Origin: Hydrogenophaga sp.
Lineage (GTDB): Bacteria; Pseudomonadota; Gammaproteobacteria; Burkholderiales; Burkholderiaceae_C
DNA: 57,551 bases
NCBI RefSeq assembly: GCF_011772445.1
Contig: NZ_WVZN01000033.1
Location: forward strand, 247 to 57,797
Direction: 5' to 3'
The notes below the pieces were generated by a model. It was not told the DNA's origin. It searched no databases and was given only the letters and a program-made list of their open reading frames with translations. Made by a program: the position numbers and the translations under genes. This document shows positions 19,976 to 32,081 of the stretch, one piece after another (position 1 is the first letter of the stretch; the number at the start of each line of letters is the position of its first letter).

Positions 19976-20788
19976 TCAGGCCGCCATCTGCGCCAGCGCC
20001 CTCAGCCGATCGGCCGTTTCCTCATCGGCGGGAAAGAAAGTCTCCAGCGCCAGCTCCTGCAGCGTGATGTCCACCGCCGTGCCGAACACGGTGGTGGTGC
20101 TCACCAGGTTGAGCACACCCAGGGGCGTCTCGAAACGGAAGGGCATGAGCACGCCCAGGTGCTCGCCGGGCAGGGCGTGGTGGCCGTCGCCGTCGGGCGC
20201 GGGCAGGCTGCGCAGTTCCTCGGCCAGCTCGGCCAGGCCGGTGTCACCGGTGGTGGCGATCTGCTGGCGCAGGCGCTCCAGCAGGTGCTCGCGCCACTGC
20301 GGCAGGTTCTGGATGCGCGGTGCCAGGCCCTGGGGGTGCAGGCTCAGGCGCAGCACGTTCAGGGGCGGCTGCAGCAGCTCGGGCGCGATGCCTTGCAGCA
20401 GCAGCGGCACCAGGCGGTTGTGCATCACCAGGTTCCAGTGCCGGTCCATGGCCAGGGCGGGCCAGGGCTCGTGCGCGTCCAGGATGCGCTGCACCGCGGC
20501 GCGCGCCGCGGCCATGGCCGGGTCGTCGAGCGCGCGTTCGCGGTACATGGGCGCGAAGCCGGCGGCCACCAGCAGGGCGTTGCGCTCGCGTGGCGGCACC
20601 TGCAGGCGCTCGGACAGGCGCATGACCATCTCCCGGCTGGGGCTGGCGCGGCCGGTTTCCACGCAGCTCAGGTGGCGCGTGGAGACCTCGGCCTGCAGGG
20701 CGAGTTCGAGCTGGCTCAGGCGGCGGCGCTGGCGCCAGTGGCGCAGGTGGTCGCCGAAGGGAAGGGGGGTGGCGTGGTGGGCGTGCAT
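19976..20788 (-). CDS. XRE-family transcriptional regulator with MmyB-like ligand domain
   Basis: An N-terminal Cro/CI helix-turn-helix (FGDHLRHWRQRRRLSQLELA, then TRHLSCVETGRASPSREMV) is followed by a PAS-like MmyB ligand-binding domain with the typical NLVMHNRLVPLLL and a conserved C-terminal strand/helix region. The start MHAHHATPLPF at 20788 is chosen, giving 270 residues. In-frame ATGs at 20797 and 20839 exist, but the latter falls inside a perfect palindrome that looks like the operator. It is divergent from the small membrane protein gene at 20902, its likely target. Confidence 0.87.
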   Translation of the reverse strand: MHAHHATPLPFGDHLRHWRQRRRLSQLELALQAEVSTRHLSCVETGRASPSREMVMRLSERLQVPPRERNALLVAAGFAPMYRERALDDPAMAAARAAVQRILDAHEPWPALAMDRHWNLVMHNRLVPLLLQGIAPELLQPPLNVLRLSLHPQGLAPRIQNLPQWREHLLERLRQQIATTGDTGLAELAEELRSLPAPDGDGHHALPGEHLGVLMPFRFETPLGVLNLVSTTTVFGTAVDITLQELALETFFPADEETADRLRALAQMAA

Positions 20789-20820
20789 GGGGCGCATGGT
20801 AGGCCGGGCGGCGGCGCTGG

Positions 20821-20841
20821 CCATGACCTGACAGGTCATGG
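20821..20841. promoter_or_regulatory. Perfect palindromic operator between the divergent XRE and membrane-protein genes
   Basis: The arms CCATGACCTG and CAGGTCATGG are perfectly complementary around a single central A (20831). The site sits in the gap between the two divergent starts, where a regulator would control both. Binding by the XRE protein is inferred. Confidence 0.65.
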
Positions 20842-20901
20842 ACCCGATGCGGGGCGGCCGACACCATCGGCGCCATGTTCAACCCCCTCAGGAGTTCCGT
20901 C

Positions 20902-21315
20902 ATGAGCCTCGCGAACCTGCACCTGTCCACCACCCACCTGCGCCGCGTGCTGGCGCTGGACGCCATCTCCGGCGCCGGTGCCGCCGTGCTGCACCTGGCT
21001 TTCGCCGGGTCGCTGGCCACCTGGTTCGGCCTTTCCGAAGGCCTGATCACCGCCGCCGGCTGGGTCTTGCTGGCTTATGTGGCGCTGTCCACCGTGCTGG
21101 CACGCCAGGTGGTCCCCTCTCGCGGTCCGCTGATGGTGCTGATCATCGGCAACGTGGTCTGGGGCGTCGGCTGCCTGGCCATCGCCTGGGGCGGTGACAG
21201 CAGCGTGACAGCGCTGGGACAGGCCTACCTCACGGTGTTGGCGGTGGCCGTGCTGGCCCTGGCCGACCTGGAGTTCCTGGGCTGGCGCGCGCCGGCCATG
21301 CGCCTGGCGGTCTGA
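20902..21315 (+). CDS. Small four-helix integral membrane protein
   Basis: 137 residues starting MSLANLHLSTTHLRRV. The start at 20902 is favoured over 20875 because AGGAG sits eight bases before it. Four hydrophobic segments (about residues 18-38, 47-67, 76-95 and 104-125) predict a polytopic inner-membrane protein. No catalytic motif is seen and the family is not recognised with certainty. Its divergent pairing with the XRE/MmyB regulator suggests it is the regulated gene. Confidence 0.75.
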   Translation: MSLANLHLSTTHLRRVLALDAISGAGAAVLHLAFAGSLATWFGLSEGLITAAGWVLLAYVALSTVLARQVVPSRGPLMVLIIGNVVWGVGCLAIAWGGDSSVTALGQAYLTVLAVAVLALADLEFLGWRAPAMRLAV

Positions 21316-21366
21316 TTCCAGCAGACGCCCACGGGGCAAATCGGCGCCGAGCTTGCGGTGGCGCCA

Positions 21367-21410
21367 GAAGATCGCAGAATGGCCGTTGACCCAGAACAGC
21401 CACGATCTTC
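21367..21410 (+). repeat. Inverted repeat in the acnA leader
   Basis: GAAGATCG (21367-21374) and CGATCTTC (21403-21410) are perfect 8-base arms 28 bases apart. The right arm ends directly against the AGGAG ribosome site of acnA, so a stem in the mRNA would crowd the site. Confidence 0.4.
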
Positions 21411-21422
21411 AGGAGCCACCGC

Positions 21423-24149
<2,727 letters not shown>

Positions 24150-24205
24150 GCCGGTCACCGCATCGCGGCATCATGTGACCCACGGAATCTTCGTCGGGGG
24201 TCGCG

Positions 24206-25120
24206 ATGCGAAAGACAGCGAAGTACAGCCCCTCGCGCCGCCCGGCCCAAGCGGTCGATGCGGTGCCAGGGGCGGCGGTGGCCGAACCTGCCGCCCAGCC
24301 GCGGCCGGCGCGCCGCTGGCGCACCGCTTTGGCGCAAGGTGCCGCCAACCCGCGGGTCATGTGGGCGGCCATCGCCCTGCTGAGCGTCGCGCTCATCGCG
24401 GCTGTGTGGCAACGCCAGGCGGGCGGCGGCGCGCCGCTCACGCAGAAGGACATCGACGCCGCCGTGCTGCGAACCCTCACCACGCAGGTGATGCCGTCGC
24501 CGGCCGCGCGCGCGGCCGAGAAGATCCGCCCCGCCGTGGTGCGCGTGCTGTCCTACGGCAAGGACGACAAGGGCCAGGAGTCGGAGCAGGGCGTGGGCAC
24601 CGGCGTGGTGATCGTCGACAAGGGCGTCATCCTGACCAACCTGCACGTGGTGCAGGGGGCCGACCGGCTCAAGATCACCTTTGCCGACGGCAGCGAGTCG
24701 GGCGCCACCGTCACCGGCGCGCAGCCCGAGAACGACCTGGCCGTGCTGCAGGCCCAGACCATCCCCGACGACCTGATCGCGGCCACCATGCGCTCCACCG
24801 GCGACCTCGTGGCCGGCGACCAGGTGGTGGCGGTGGGCTTCCCCTTCGGCATCGGGCCCTCGGTGTCGGCGGGTGTCATCTCCGGCTTCGACCGCGAGTT
24901 CAAATCGCCCGAGGGCAAGCAGGTCATCGGCAACCTGATCCAGTTCGACGCCGCCGCCAACCCCGGCAATTCCGGTGGCCCGCTGGTCACCATGGACGGC
25001 GAGGTGGTCGGCATCGTCACCGGCATCCTCAACCCCACCAGCGCGCGCACCTTCGTGGGCATCGGTTTTGCCGTGCCCATCGAAAGCGCCGCCAGCGCCG
25101 CCGGCCTGCCTCCGTTCTGA
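24206..25120 (+). CDS. Membrane-anchored trypsin-like serine protease without PDZ domain (HtrA/DegP-like)
   Basis: 304 residues. A basic, Ala/Pro-rich cytoplasmic N-terminus leads to one membrane helix (about 51-68), then a periplasmic S1C protease domain. The triad is His147 (TNLHVVQ), Asp177 (ENDLAV) and Ser256 (ANPGNSGGPL). Unlike DegP/DegS, the protein ends soon after the protease domain with no PDZ domain, so control of its activity must differ. It precedes the MoxR gene by 29 bases on the same strand and may be co-expressed with it. Confidence 0.88.
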   Translation: MRKTAKYSPSRRPAQAVDAVPGAAVAEPAAQPRPARRWRTALAQGAANPRVMWAAIALLSVALIAAVWQRQAGGGAPLTQKDIDAAVLRTLTTQVMPSPAARAAEKIRPAVVRVLSYGKDDKGQESEQGVGTGVVIVDKGVILTNLHVVQGADRLKITFADGSESGATVTGAQPENDLAVLQAQTIPDDLIAATMRSTGDLVAGDQVVAVGFPFGIGPSVSAGVISGFDREFKSPEGKQVIGNLIQFDAAANPGNSGGPLVTMDGEVVGIVTGILNPTSARTFVGIGFAVPIESAASAAGLPPF

Positions 25121-25149
25121 GTCCTTCCATCCACCTTCCGGAGCCCTTC

Positions 25150-26151
<1,002 letters not shown>

Positions 26152-26152
26152 C

Positions 26153-27193
26153 ATGTTCAAGCGCCTGTTCGGCCGAGCGCCCGCCGACCCACCGGGTGAG
26201 GCGTCGAAGGCGCCTGCCGCGCAGCGCGCCGACGCCCTGCTGCGCCGGCTGGAGTGGACCGTGCTGCGCCGCCTGGACGGCCTGCTGCAGGGCCACTACA
26301 AGACCCTCATGCGCGGCAGTGGCCTGGACCTGGCCGACCTGCGCGAGTACCAGCTGCACGACGACGTGCGCCACATCGACTGGAACGTCACCGCCCGGCT
26401 GCAGCAACCGCACGTGCGCGTGTTCACCGAAGACCGCGAAATGGCCGCGTGGTTTCTGCTCGACCTCAGCCCCTCGGTCGACTTCGGCTCGGGCGAGCAG
26501 CGCAAGAGCGACGTGTTGCTGCAGTTCACCGCGGTTCTGGCGCGCCTCATCTCCGGACAAGGCAACCGGGTGGGCGCCATGGTGTATGGCTCGCAGGGCC
26601 GCGCGCGCGTGGAGACCATGCTGCCCGCGCGCGGCGGGCGCAACCACGTGCTGCGCCTCATGCAGATGCTGATGCCGCGTCCCACCGCCAAGGAAGCCGT
26701 GCCCGCCGGCGAAGCCGCCACCCGCCTGGGTGATCTGCTGCGCAGCGCCGTCTTCACCGTGCGCCAGCGCAGCACCGTCTTCGTGGTGTCCGATTTCATC
26801 AGCCAGCCGGGCTGGGAAAGGCCGCTCGGCGAACTGGCCCGCCGCCACGACGTGGTGGCCGTGCGTCTGGTGGATCCGCTGGAACTCGACCTGCCCGACC
26901 TCGGCCTCATTCCCATCCGCGACGCCGAGACCGGCGAACAGATCGTGGTCGACACGCACGACAAGGGCTTTCGCCAGCGCTTCGCGCGCATCGCCGCGCA
27001 GCGCGAGGCGCAACTGCGCGAGAGTCTGGCGCGCGCCGGCGTGGACACGCTCGAACTCGCCACCGACGAGGACCTGGCCGACGCGGTGCTGCGCTTCGTG
27101 GACCTGCGCGAGCGTCGCGTGCGCCAGGGCGCGGGGGGGCGCCCCATGCCCACACAACTGCCCCGCCGAACCCGAGAAGGAGTGCGAGCATGA
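26153..27193 (+). CDS. DUF58 domain protein (MoxR partner)
   Basis: 346 residues. The DUF58 core begins near LREYQLHDDVRHIDWNVTA and FTEDREMAAWFLLDLSPS, which mark the start of a von Willebrand-like fold. The protein has no membrane segment. It starts one base after the moxR stop, and its own stop overlaps the start of the vWA gene by four bases (ATGA). The three are almost surely translated from one message and probably work as a complex. Confidence 0.9.
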   Translation: MFKRLFGRAPADPPGEASKAPAAQRADALLRRLEWTVLRRLDGLLQGHYKTLMRGSGLDLADLREYQLHDDVRHIDWNVTARLQQPHVRVFTEDREMAAWFLLDLSPSVDFGSGEQRKSDVLLQFTAVLARLISGQGNRVGAMVYGSQGRARVETMLPARGGRNHVLRLMQMLMPRPTAKEAVPAGEAATRLGDLLRSAVFTVRQRSTVFVVSDFISQPGWERPLGELARRHDVVAVRLVDPLELDLPDLGLIPIRDAETGEQIVVDTHDKGFRQRFARIAAQREAQLRESLARAGVDTLELATDEDLADAVLRFVDLRERRVRQGAGGRPMPTQLPRRTREGVRA

Positions 27194-28269
27194 ACGGATT
27201 CGACTTGCCGCCTGTCACCTTCCTGTGGCCGCAGTTGCTGTGGCTGCTGATGGCCTTGCCGCTGCTGGTGCTGCTCTATGTGTGGCTGCTGCGCCGGCGC
27301 AAGCGAACGGCGCTGCGCTACGCCAACCTGGCCATCGTGCGTGAGGCCCTGGGCAAGGGCCCGGGTTGGCGGCGCCACGTGCCGCCGGTGCTGATGCTGC
27401 TGTCCCTGGTGGCCATGTTGCTGGCCGCGGCGCGGCCCATGGCCAGCATCACGCTGCCGTCCACGCAGCAAACCATCATCCTGGCGATGGACGTGTCGGG
27501 CAGCATGCGCGCCGAGGACGTGCAACCCAACCGCCTGGTGGCCTCGCAGAACGCCGCCAAGGCCTTCCTGGCCGAGCTGCCGCGTCATGTGAAGGTGGGC
27601 ATCGTGGCCTTTGCCGGCTCGGCGCAGGTGGTTCAGCCGGTCACGCTCAGCCGCGAGGACCTGGTCACCGCCATCGACAAGTTTCAGTTGCAGCGCGCCA
27701 CCGCCATCGGCAGCGCCATCGTGGTCTCGCTGTCCGAGCTGTTCCCCGAGCAGCGCATCAGCCTGACCGACATGACCTACAGCCGCAACACCGACCCCTT
27801 CGCGCCGCGCGGCCGCTCGCTCGACCAGCCGCGCAACAACGAGGAGAAGGCCTTCCAGCCCGTGGAGCCCGGCTCCTATGGCTCGGCGGCCATCATCCTG
27901 CTTACCGATGGCCAGCGCACCACCGGCGTGGACACGGCCGAGGCCGCGAAGATGGCCGCTGATCGCGGCGTGCGCGTCTACACCGTGGGCGTGGGCACGG
28001 TGGAGGGCGAGGTCATCGGCTTCGAGGGCTGGTCCATGCGCGTGCGCCTGGACGAGGACACGCTCAAGGACGTGGCGCGCACCACCAAGGCCGAGTACTT
28101 TTACGCCGGCACGGCGGAGAACCTCAAACAGATCTACCAGTCGCTCAGTTCACGGCTCACGGTGGAGAAGAAGGAGACGGAGCTGTCGGGCCTGCTGGCG
28201 CTGGCAGCGGCGGGGCTGGCGATCGTGGCCGCGGCGCTGTCGCTGGCGTGGTTCAACCGCATTCTGTGA
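27190..28269 (+). CDS. Membrane-anchored von Willebrand factor A protein (BatA-like)
   Basis: 359 residues. N-terminal aerotolerance-type helices (about 14-35 and 64-82) flank a basic loop. A vWA domain follows with the MIDAS motif DVSGS (101-105), and a single C-terminal helix (about 334-354) closes the protein. The vWA domain should face the periplasm or cytosol between the second and third helices. It ends the acnA-side gene run, and its stop directly abuts the stop of the oppositely oriented orphan gene. BatB/BatD-type companions are not present here. Confidence 0.9.
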   Translation: MNGFDLPPVTFLWPQLLWLLMALPLLVLLYVWLLRRRKRTALRYANLAIVREALGKGPGWRRHVPPVLMLLSLVAMLLAAARPMASITLPSTQQTIILAMDVSGSMRAEDVQPNRLVASQNAAKAFLAELPRHVKVGIVAFAGSAQVVQPVTLSREDLVTAIDKFQLQRATAIGSAIVVSLSELFPEQRISLTDMTYSRNTDPFAPRGRSLDQPRNNEEKAFQPVEPGSYGSAAIILLTDGQRTTGVDTAEAAKMAADRGVRVYTVGVGTVEGEVIGFEGWSMRVRLDEDTLKDVARTTKAEYFYAGTAENLKQIYQSLSSRLTVEKKETELSGLLALAAAGLAIVAAALSLAWFNRIL

Positions 28270-28875
28270 TCAGTGGCGATTGACGGTGGCACGGTTGATC
28301 CAATCGGCGAACGCTTCGCGGATCGGCGTCGCTTGCCTGGCCAGGCCGGCAAATGTCGATTCGACCAGCTTGCAGTCTTCCGGACGCGACGGCAGTGTCG
28401 CCAAGGCTTTGCTCATCGCATCGACGCAGCAGTCTGGCAATACCAGACCGCTGGCGCAGTAGTACAGCAACATGGTGAGCGCCAGGTGACCCGCTGCGGT
28501 GGGAAGCTGGTGTGCCAACAGGATGCCCAGCACGGAGGCGAAGCCCGTGGCCTTGAGCTTCGGAATGGCCTCATGGAATTGCGCGGAGGAGCCGCATGCG
28601 GCAATGGCCGCGAAGGCGTCGGCAGTGAACGGATCCAGTGGCTCTTGCAGGCCATCTGCGTTCTCACGCAAGAAGATGTCGAGGGTGCGGGCCGGGGCCC
28701 ACTCGGACAGCGGTGTGTCATCCGTTCCCGAGTCGGACGTCGAGTCGGTTGTTCGCCTCTGTCTGGTGGCACTGGCCTGCTCGGGGAGAGCCATCTGGGA
28801 CGCTGGCCGCTTGCGTGATGAGGGGCCGTCCGGATGGGCGGGGGAATGGTTGGCGACTGACACAGCCGGCTGCAC
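28270..28875 (-). CDS. Unrecognised protein with disordered Ser/Thr/Pro-rich N-terminus
   Basis: 201 residues from a GTG at 28875. No ribosome site is visible, and an internal ATG at 28794 would remove 27 residues. Residues 1-55 are rich in Ser, Thr, Pro and Arg (SSRKRPASQ, TTDSTSDSGTDDT). From about 60 a mainly helical region follows with a hydrophobic stretch (HLALTMLLYYCASGLVLP) and four to five cysteines. No signal peptide is seen. Its composition is less GC-skewed than its neighbours, and it lies alone on the minus strand between two plus-strand runs. A secreted effector or a recent acquisition is possible; function unknown. Confidence 0.6.
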   Translation of the reverse strand: MQPAVSVANHSPAHPDGPSSRKRPASQMALPEQASATRQRRTTDSTSDSGTDDTPLSEWAPARTLDIFLRENADGLQEPLDPFTADAFAAIAACGSSAQFHEAIPKLKATGFASVLGILLAHQLPTAAGHLALTMLLYYCASGLVLPDCCVDAMSKALATLPSRPEDCKLVESTFAGLARQATPIREAFADWINRATVNRH

Positions 28876-29096
28876 CTGCTGCGACTGGACCGAGAGCAGC
28901 CGATGCTGGTCGCAGGTGGCGACGTGTTGCTGGAAGGCCTTTGGCGTTCATGCGATCGACGGATTGAATGGTTGACGCGGACGCGTCGGTAGGGAAGCCG
29001 GTGGGACTCGCGGCGGCGGCCATGAGTCATCACTGGCGGACCGTGGTTCCTTCTCCCGCCGAGGCGCTCGCGTCCTCCCCGATACCATCGCCACCC

Positions 29097-30314
29097 ATGA
29101 ACCTCCCCCTGCTCGTGGCTGGTGCCGGCATCGGCGGCCTCGGCGCGGCCCTGGCGGTGGCGCGCCAAGGCCACGCGGTCACCGTGCTCGAACAAGCACC
29201 CGCCTTTGGCGAGATCGGCGCCGGACTGCAACTGGGCCCCAACGCCGTGCGCGTGCTGGCCGACTGGGGCCTCTTGCCGGCGCTGCGTGAGGCGGCGTCG
29301 TTTCCCGACGCGCTGCGCGTGCGCGACGCGCGCAGCGGCCGCGCCTTGGGTCATCTGGGTCTGGGCGCAGCCGCCGTGGCGCGTCACGGACAGGCCTACG
29401 CCTGCATCCACCGGGCCGACCTGCACGCGCTGCTGCAGCGCGCGGTGGCGGCGCAGGCGCAGGGCGTGTCGTGGCGCCTGGGGGCGCGCGTCGACGCCTG
29501 GCAGCCCGGCGACGAGGGCGTGTCGCTCACCCTGGCCAGCGGCGATCGCCTGGCGGGCCCGGCCCTGATCGGTTGTGATGGCCTCTGGAGCCGCGTGCGC
29601 CACGCGGGATTCGACGCCGCGCCGCCCCGGCGCACGGGTCACCTGGCGTATCGAGGCCTTGTGCCGGCCGATGCGCTGCCGGCCGCGATGCGCGCCAATG
29701 AGATCGGCGTGTGGCTGGGCCGGCAACTGCACGTCGTGCACTACCCGGTGCGGCGGGGCGAGGCGATCAATCTCGTGGCCGTGGTGCAGGGCGAGCCTGG
29801 CGCGGCGGACGCGAGCGCCTGGTCGCAGCCGGCCGAGGCCGCCGAACTCCGGGCCGCCTTGGGCACCCTCTGCACCCCGCTGGCGGATTGGCTGGCTGCC
29901 GTGCCCGGCTGGACACGCTGGGTGCTGCACGACCGCGATCCTCTGCGCGGCCCTGCGGACATGGCGCGGGGCCCGGTGGCCCTGCTGGGCGATGCGGCCC
30001 ATCCCATGCGCCCCTACCTGGCACAAGGCGCTGCCATGGCACTGGAAGACGCCTGGACCCTGGGCCATCTGGCGAACGGCGCCACGCCCGGCGACTGGGC
30101 CACGCGGCTGGCACGCTACGCCCAACTGCGGTGGGCCCGCAACGCCCGCGTGCAGCGCCGCTCGCGCCGCAACGGGCGCATCTTCCACGCCGCCGGCGCG
30201 CTGCGCCGGGGCCGCGACTGGGCCATGGCCTTGCTGGGCGAGCGCTTGTTGGACAATCCCTGGCTCTATGCCGGCCCGGGCGAGCCTCCTTCGACCGGGC
30301 GCCCGAGCCCCTGA
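29097..30314 (+). CDS. FAD-dependent aromatic-ring monooxygenase (salicylate/3-hydroxybenzoate hydroxylase type)
   Basis: 405 residues. It has an N-terminal FAD fold GAGIGGLGAALAVARQGH, the flavoprotein-hydroxylase motif around LIGCDGLWSRVR, and the second FAD motif GDAAHPMRPYLAQGA near residue 298. These define the group A flavin monooxygenases. The substrate is probably a hydroxylated aromatic acid, but it cannot be fixed from sequence. The next gene is a Bug-type solute-binding protein 20 bases on, so uptake of an organic acid and its hydroxylation may be coupled. Confidence 0.87.
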   Translation: MNLPLLVAGAGIGGLGAALAVARQGHAVTVLEQAPAFGEIGAGLQLGPNAVRVLADWGLLPALREAASFPDALRVRDARSGRALGHLGLGAAAVARHGQAYACIHRADLHALLQRAVAAQAQGVSWRLGARVDAWQPGDEGVSLTLASGDRLAGPALIGCDGLWSRVRHAGFDAAPPRRTGHLAYRGLVPADALPAAMRANEIGVWLGRQLHVVHYPVRRGEAINLVAVVQGEPGAADASAWSQPAEAAELRAALGTLCTPLADWLAAVPGWTRWVLHDRDPLRGPADMARGPVALLGDAAHPMRPYLAQGAAMALEDAWTLGHLANGATPGDWATRLARYAQLRWARNARVQRRSRRNGRIFHAAGALRRGRDWAMALLGERLLDNPWLYAGPGEPPSTGRPSP

Positions 30315-30334
30315 CAACACCATTGGAGACCGAC

Positions 30335-31321
30335 ATGCCCCTGACGCCCATCAACCGCCGCCAAGCCATTGCCACCGGTGCCGCGCTGGCCGCCGCCGCC
30401 GTCGCGCCCGCCGCCCTGGCCCAGGCGGCCTGGCCCAGCCGCCCGCTCAAGATCGTGGTGGGCTTCCCCGGGGGCTCCTCGCCCGACCTGATGGCCCGCA
30501 CCCTGGCCGACCCGCTGCAGGGCCTGCTGGGCCAGCCGGTGGTGATCGAAAACCGCCCCGGGGCCGGTGGCAACGTGGCCGCCGCGCAGGTGGCGCGCGC
30601 CGACGACGACCACACCATCGGGTTGATGATCAACGGCAACATGACGATCGCCAAGATCCTCAACCCCGCCACCACCTACGACCCGCTCACCGACCTCACG
30701 CCCGTGTCGCTGATCGCCGTGGCGCCGCTGCTGCTGGCCGGCGCGCCGGGCACGCCGACCGATCCGCGCGCCTTCCTGGAGGCCGCGCGCAGCAACGGCG
30801 ACAAATGGAACTACGGCACCCCGGGCATCGGCACCGTGGCGCACCTGGGCATGGAACTGCTGAAGTCGCGCGCCGGCCTGGGTGCGGTGCACGTGCCCTA
30901 CCCGGGCAACCCGCAGGTCATGGCCGCCATGGTCGGCGGGCAGATCCAGATGTCGCTGCTGCCACCCGGCCTGGCCATGGCGCAGGTCAGGGCCGGCAAG
31001 CTGCACGCCATCGGCGTCACCTCGGCCGGCCGCAGCGCGGTGGTGCCCGACGTGCCCAGCCTGGCCGAGGCCGGGGTGAAGGACTTCTCGCTCGAGATCT
31101 GGAACGCCGTGGCCGCGCCCAACAGCCTGCCCAAGGCGCACGTGAACCGCCTGGCCACGCTGCTGACCGAGATCGTGCGCCGCCCGGACGTGCGCGAGAA
31201 GATCCTCAACCAGGGCTGGGCCGTGGCCGGTACCTCGCCCGAGGGCCTGGCGCGGCGCATCAAAGCCGACACCGCAGCCATGGCCGACGTCATCAAACGC
31301 AACAACATTCGCCCGAGCTGA
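30335..31321 (+). CDS. Bug/TctC-family tripartite tricarboxylate transporter substrate-binding protein
   Basis: 328 residues. The N-terminus carries a Tat-like leader, NRRQAIATGAALAAAAVAP, ending ALAQA, so export to the periplasm is likely. The mature protein starts WPSRPLKIVVGFPGGSSPD. IENRPGAGGNVAA and a NYGTPGIGTVAHLGMELL region are typical of Bug receptors. No TctA/TctB membrane genes are adjacent, which is common for this expanded family in Burkholderiales. It probably binds a carboxylate related to the upstream monooxygenase's pathway. Confidence 0.92.
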   Translation: MPLTPINRRQAIATGAALAAAAVAPAALAQAAWPSRPLKIVVGFPGGSSPDLMARTLADPLQGLLGQPVVIENRPGAGGNVAAAQVARADDDHTIGLMINGNMTIAKILNPATTYDPLTDLTPVSLIAVAPLLLAGAPGTPTDPRAFLEAARSNGDKWNYGTPGIGTVAHLGMELLKSRAGLGAVHVPYPGNPQVMAAMVGGQIQMSLLPPGLAMAQVRAGKLHAIGVTSAGRSAVVPDVPSLAEAGVKDFSLEIWNAVAAPNSLPKAHVNRLATLLTEIVRRPDVREKILNQGWAVAGTSPEGLARRIKADTAAMADVIKRNNIRPS

Positions 31322-31374
31322 TCTAAGCTTCCGGATCTGCCCATGCCCATGGGTGGACGACAAAGGAGGCGGTC

Positions 31375-32061
31375 ATGGGTGCGTACGACGACACCGTGCC
31401 CGGCCCGGTGGGCTGGACGACCGAGAGCGCCCGAGAGCGGGTGCACGACGTGGCGGACACCTTGCTGGCGCAGGCCCGCGAGTCGCTGTCCGTTGGCGAC
31501 ACCGAGGGCGCGACGCAGCGCTTCCTGCGCGCGGCCAGCCTGTTCTCGGCCCAAGGGCTATCTGGCGACGCCGAGGCCGCCCGGCTGGCGGCTGTGGCCG
31601 CCCTGATGAACCACGATCCCTGGCGGGCCAACGAGCTGTGGCAGGACCTGGCGAGCATCGGCGACAGCTCGGGCGCGGCGGCCGCGCGGCGCGGTCTGCT
31701 GGGCGCGCGCCTGTCGCGCGTGCTGGGCGAAGGCGCCGAGGCGCTGGAGCGCCTGGACGTGGCGCGACGGGGCGCGCTCGAGGTGCGCGACGCCATCCAC
31801 TACCTGGACGCCGTGAGTCAGGCAGCCGCCGTGCACGTGGAGCGCGGCGAGGCTGCACAAGCCTACGAGATGCTCGCCATGGGTTGGACCACCTTGGCGG
31901 ACCTGGTGGGGCGCGACGCCGCCGCCCGCTGGGTCCGGCCCCTGATGCTGGAGCTGCGAGCGGGCCTGGGCGAGGAGGCCTTCCGGCGTGCACGCGCGCA
32001 ATGCGAACGGGCCTGGCAGGGCCCCCCCAGCCCCGTCGACAGCCTGCGCGGGCCGCTCTGA
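31375..32061 (+). CDS. Hypothetical helical-repeat (TPR-like) protein
   Basis: 228 residues with a strong ribosome site (AAAGGAGGCGGTC before the ATG). The protein is nearly all alpha helix, with Ala/Leu/Arg-rich repeats such as GDTEGATQRFLRAASLFS and GDAEAARLAAVAALM that resemble degenerate tetratricopeptide units. No signal peptide or membrane segment is seen. It converges with kynA, 20 bases apart. No function can be assigned. Confidence 0.75.
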   Translation: MGAYDDTVPGPVGWTTESARERVHDVADTLLAQARESLSVGDTEGATQRFLRAASLFSAQGLSGDAEAARLAAVAALMNHDPWRANELWQDLASIGDSSGAAAARRGLLGARLSRVLGEGAEALERLDVARRGALEVRDAIHYLDAVSQAAAVHVERGEAAQAYEMLAMGWTTLADLVGRDAAARWVRPLMLELRAGLGEEAFRRARAQCERAWQGPPSPVDSLRGPL

Positions 32062-32081
32062 GCCGGTCGTGCCGGGCGGGC

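Noticed and set aside
28718..29023. Possible frameshifted 5' part of the orphan gene at 28270-28875
   Set aside because: The overlapping frame gives an Arg/Ala/Pro-rich product without continuity of composition, and the orphan frame is open to a usable GTG; no evidence of a broken gene.
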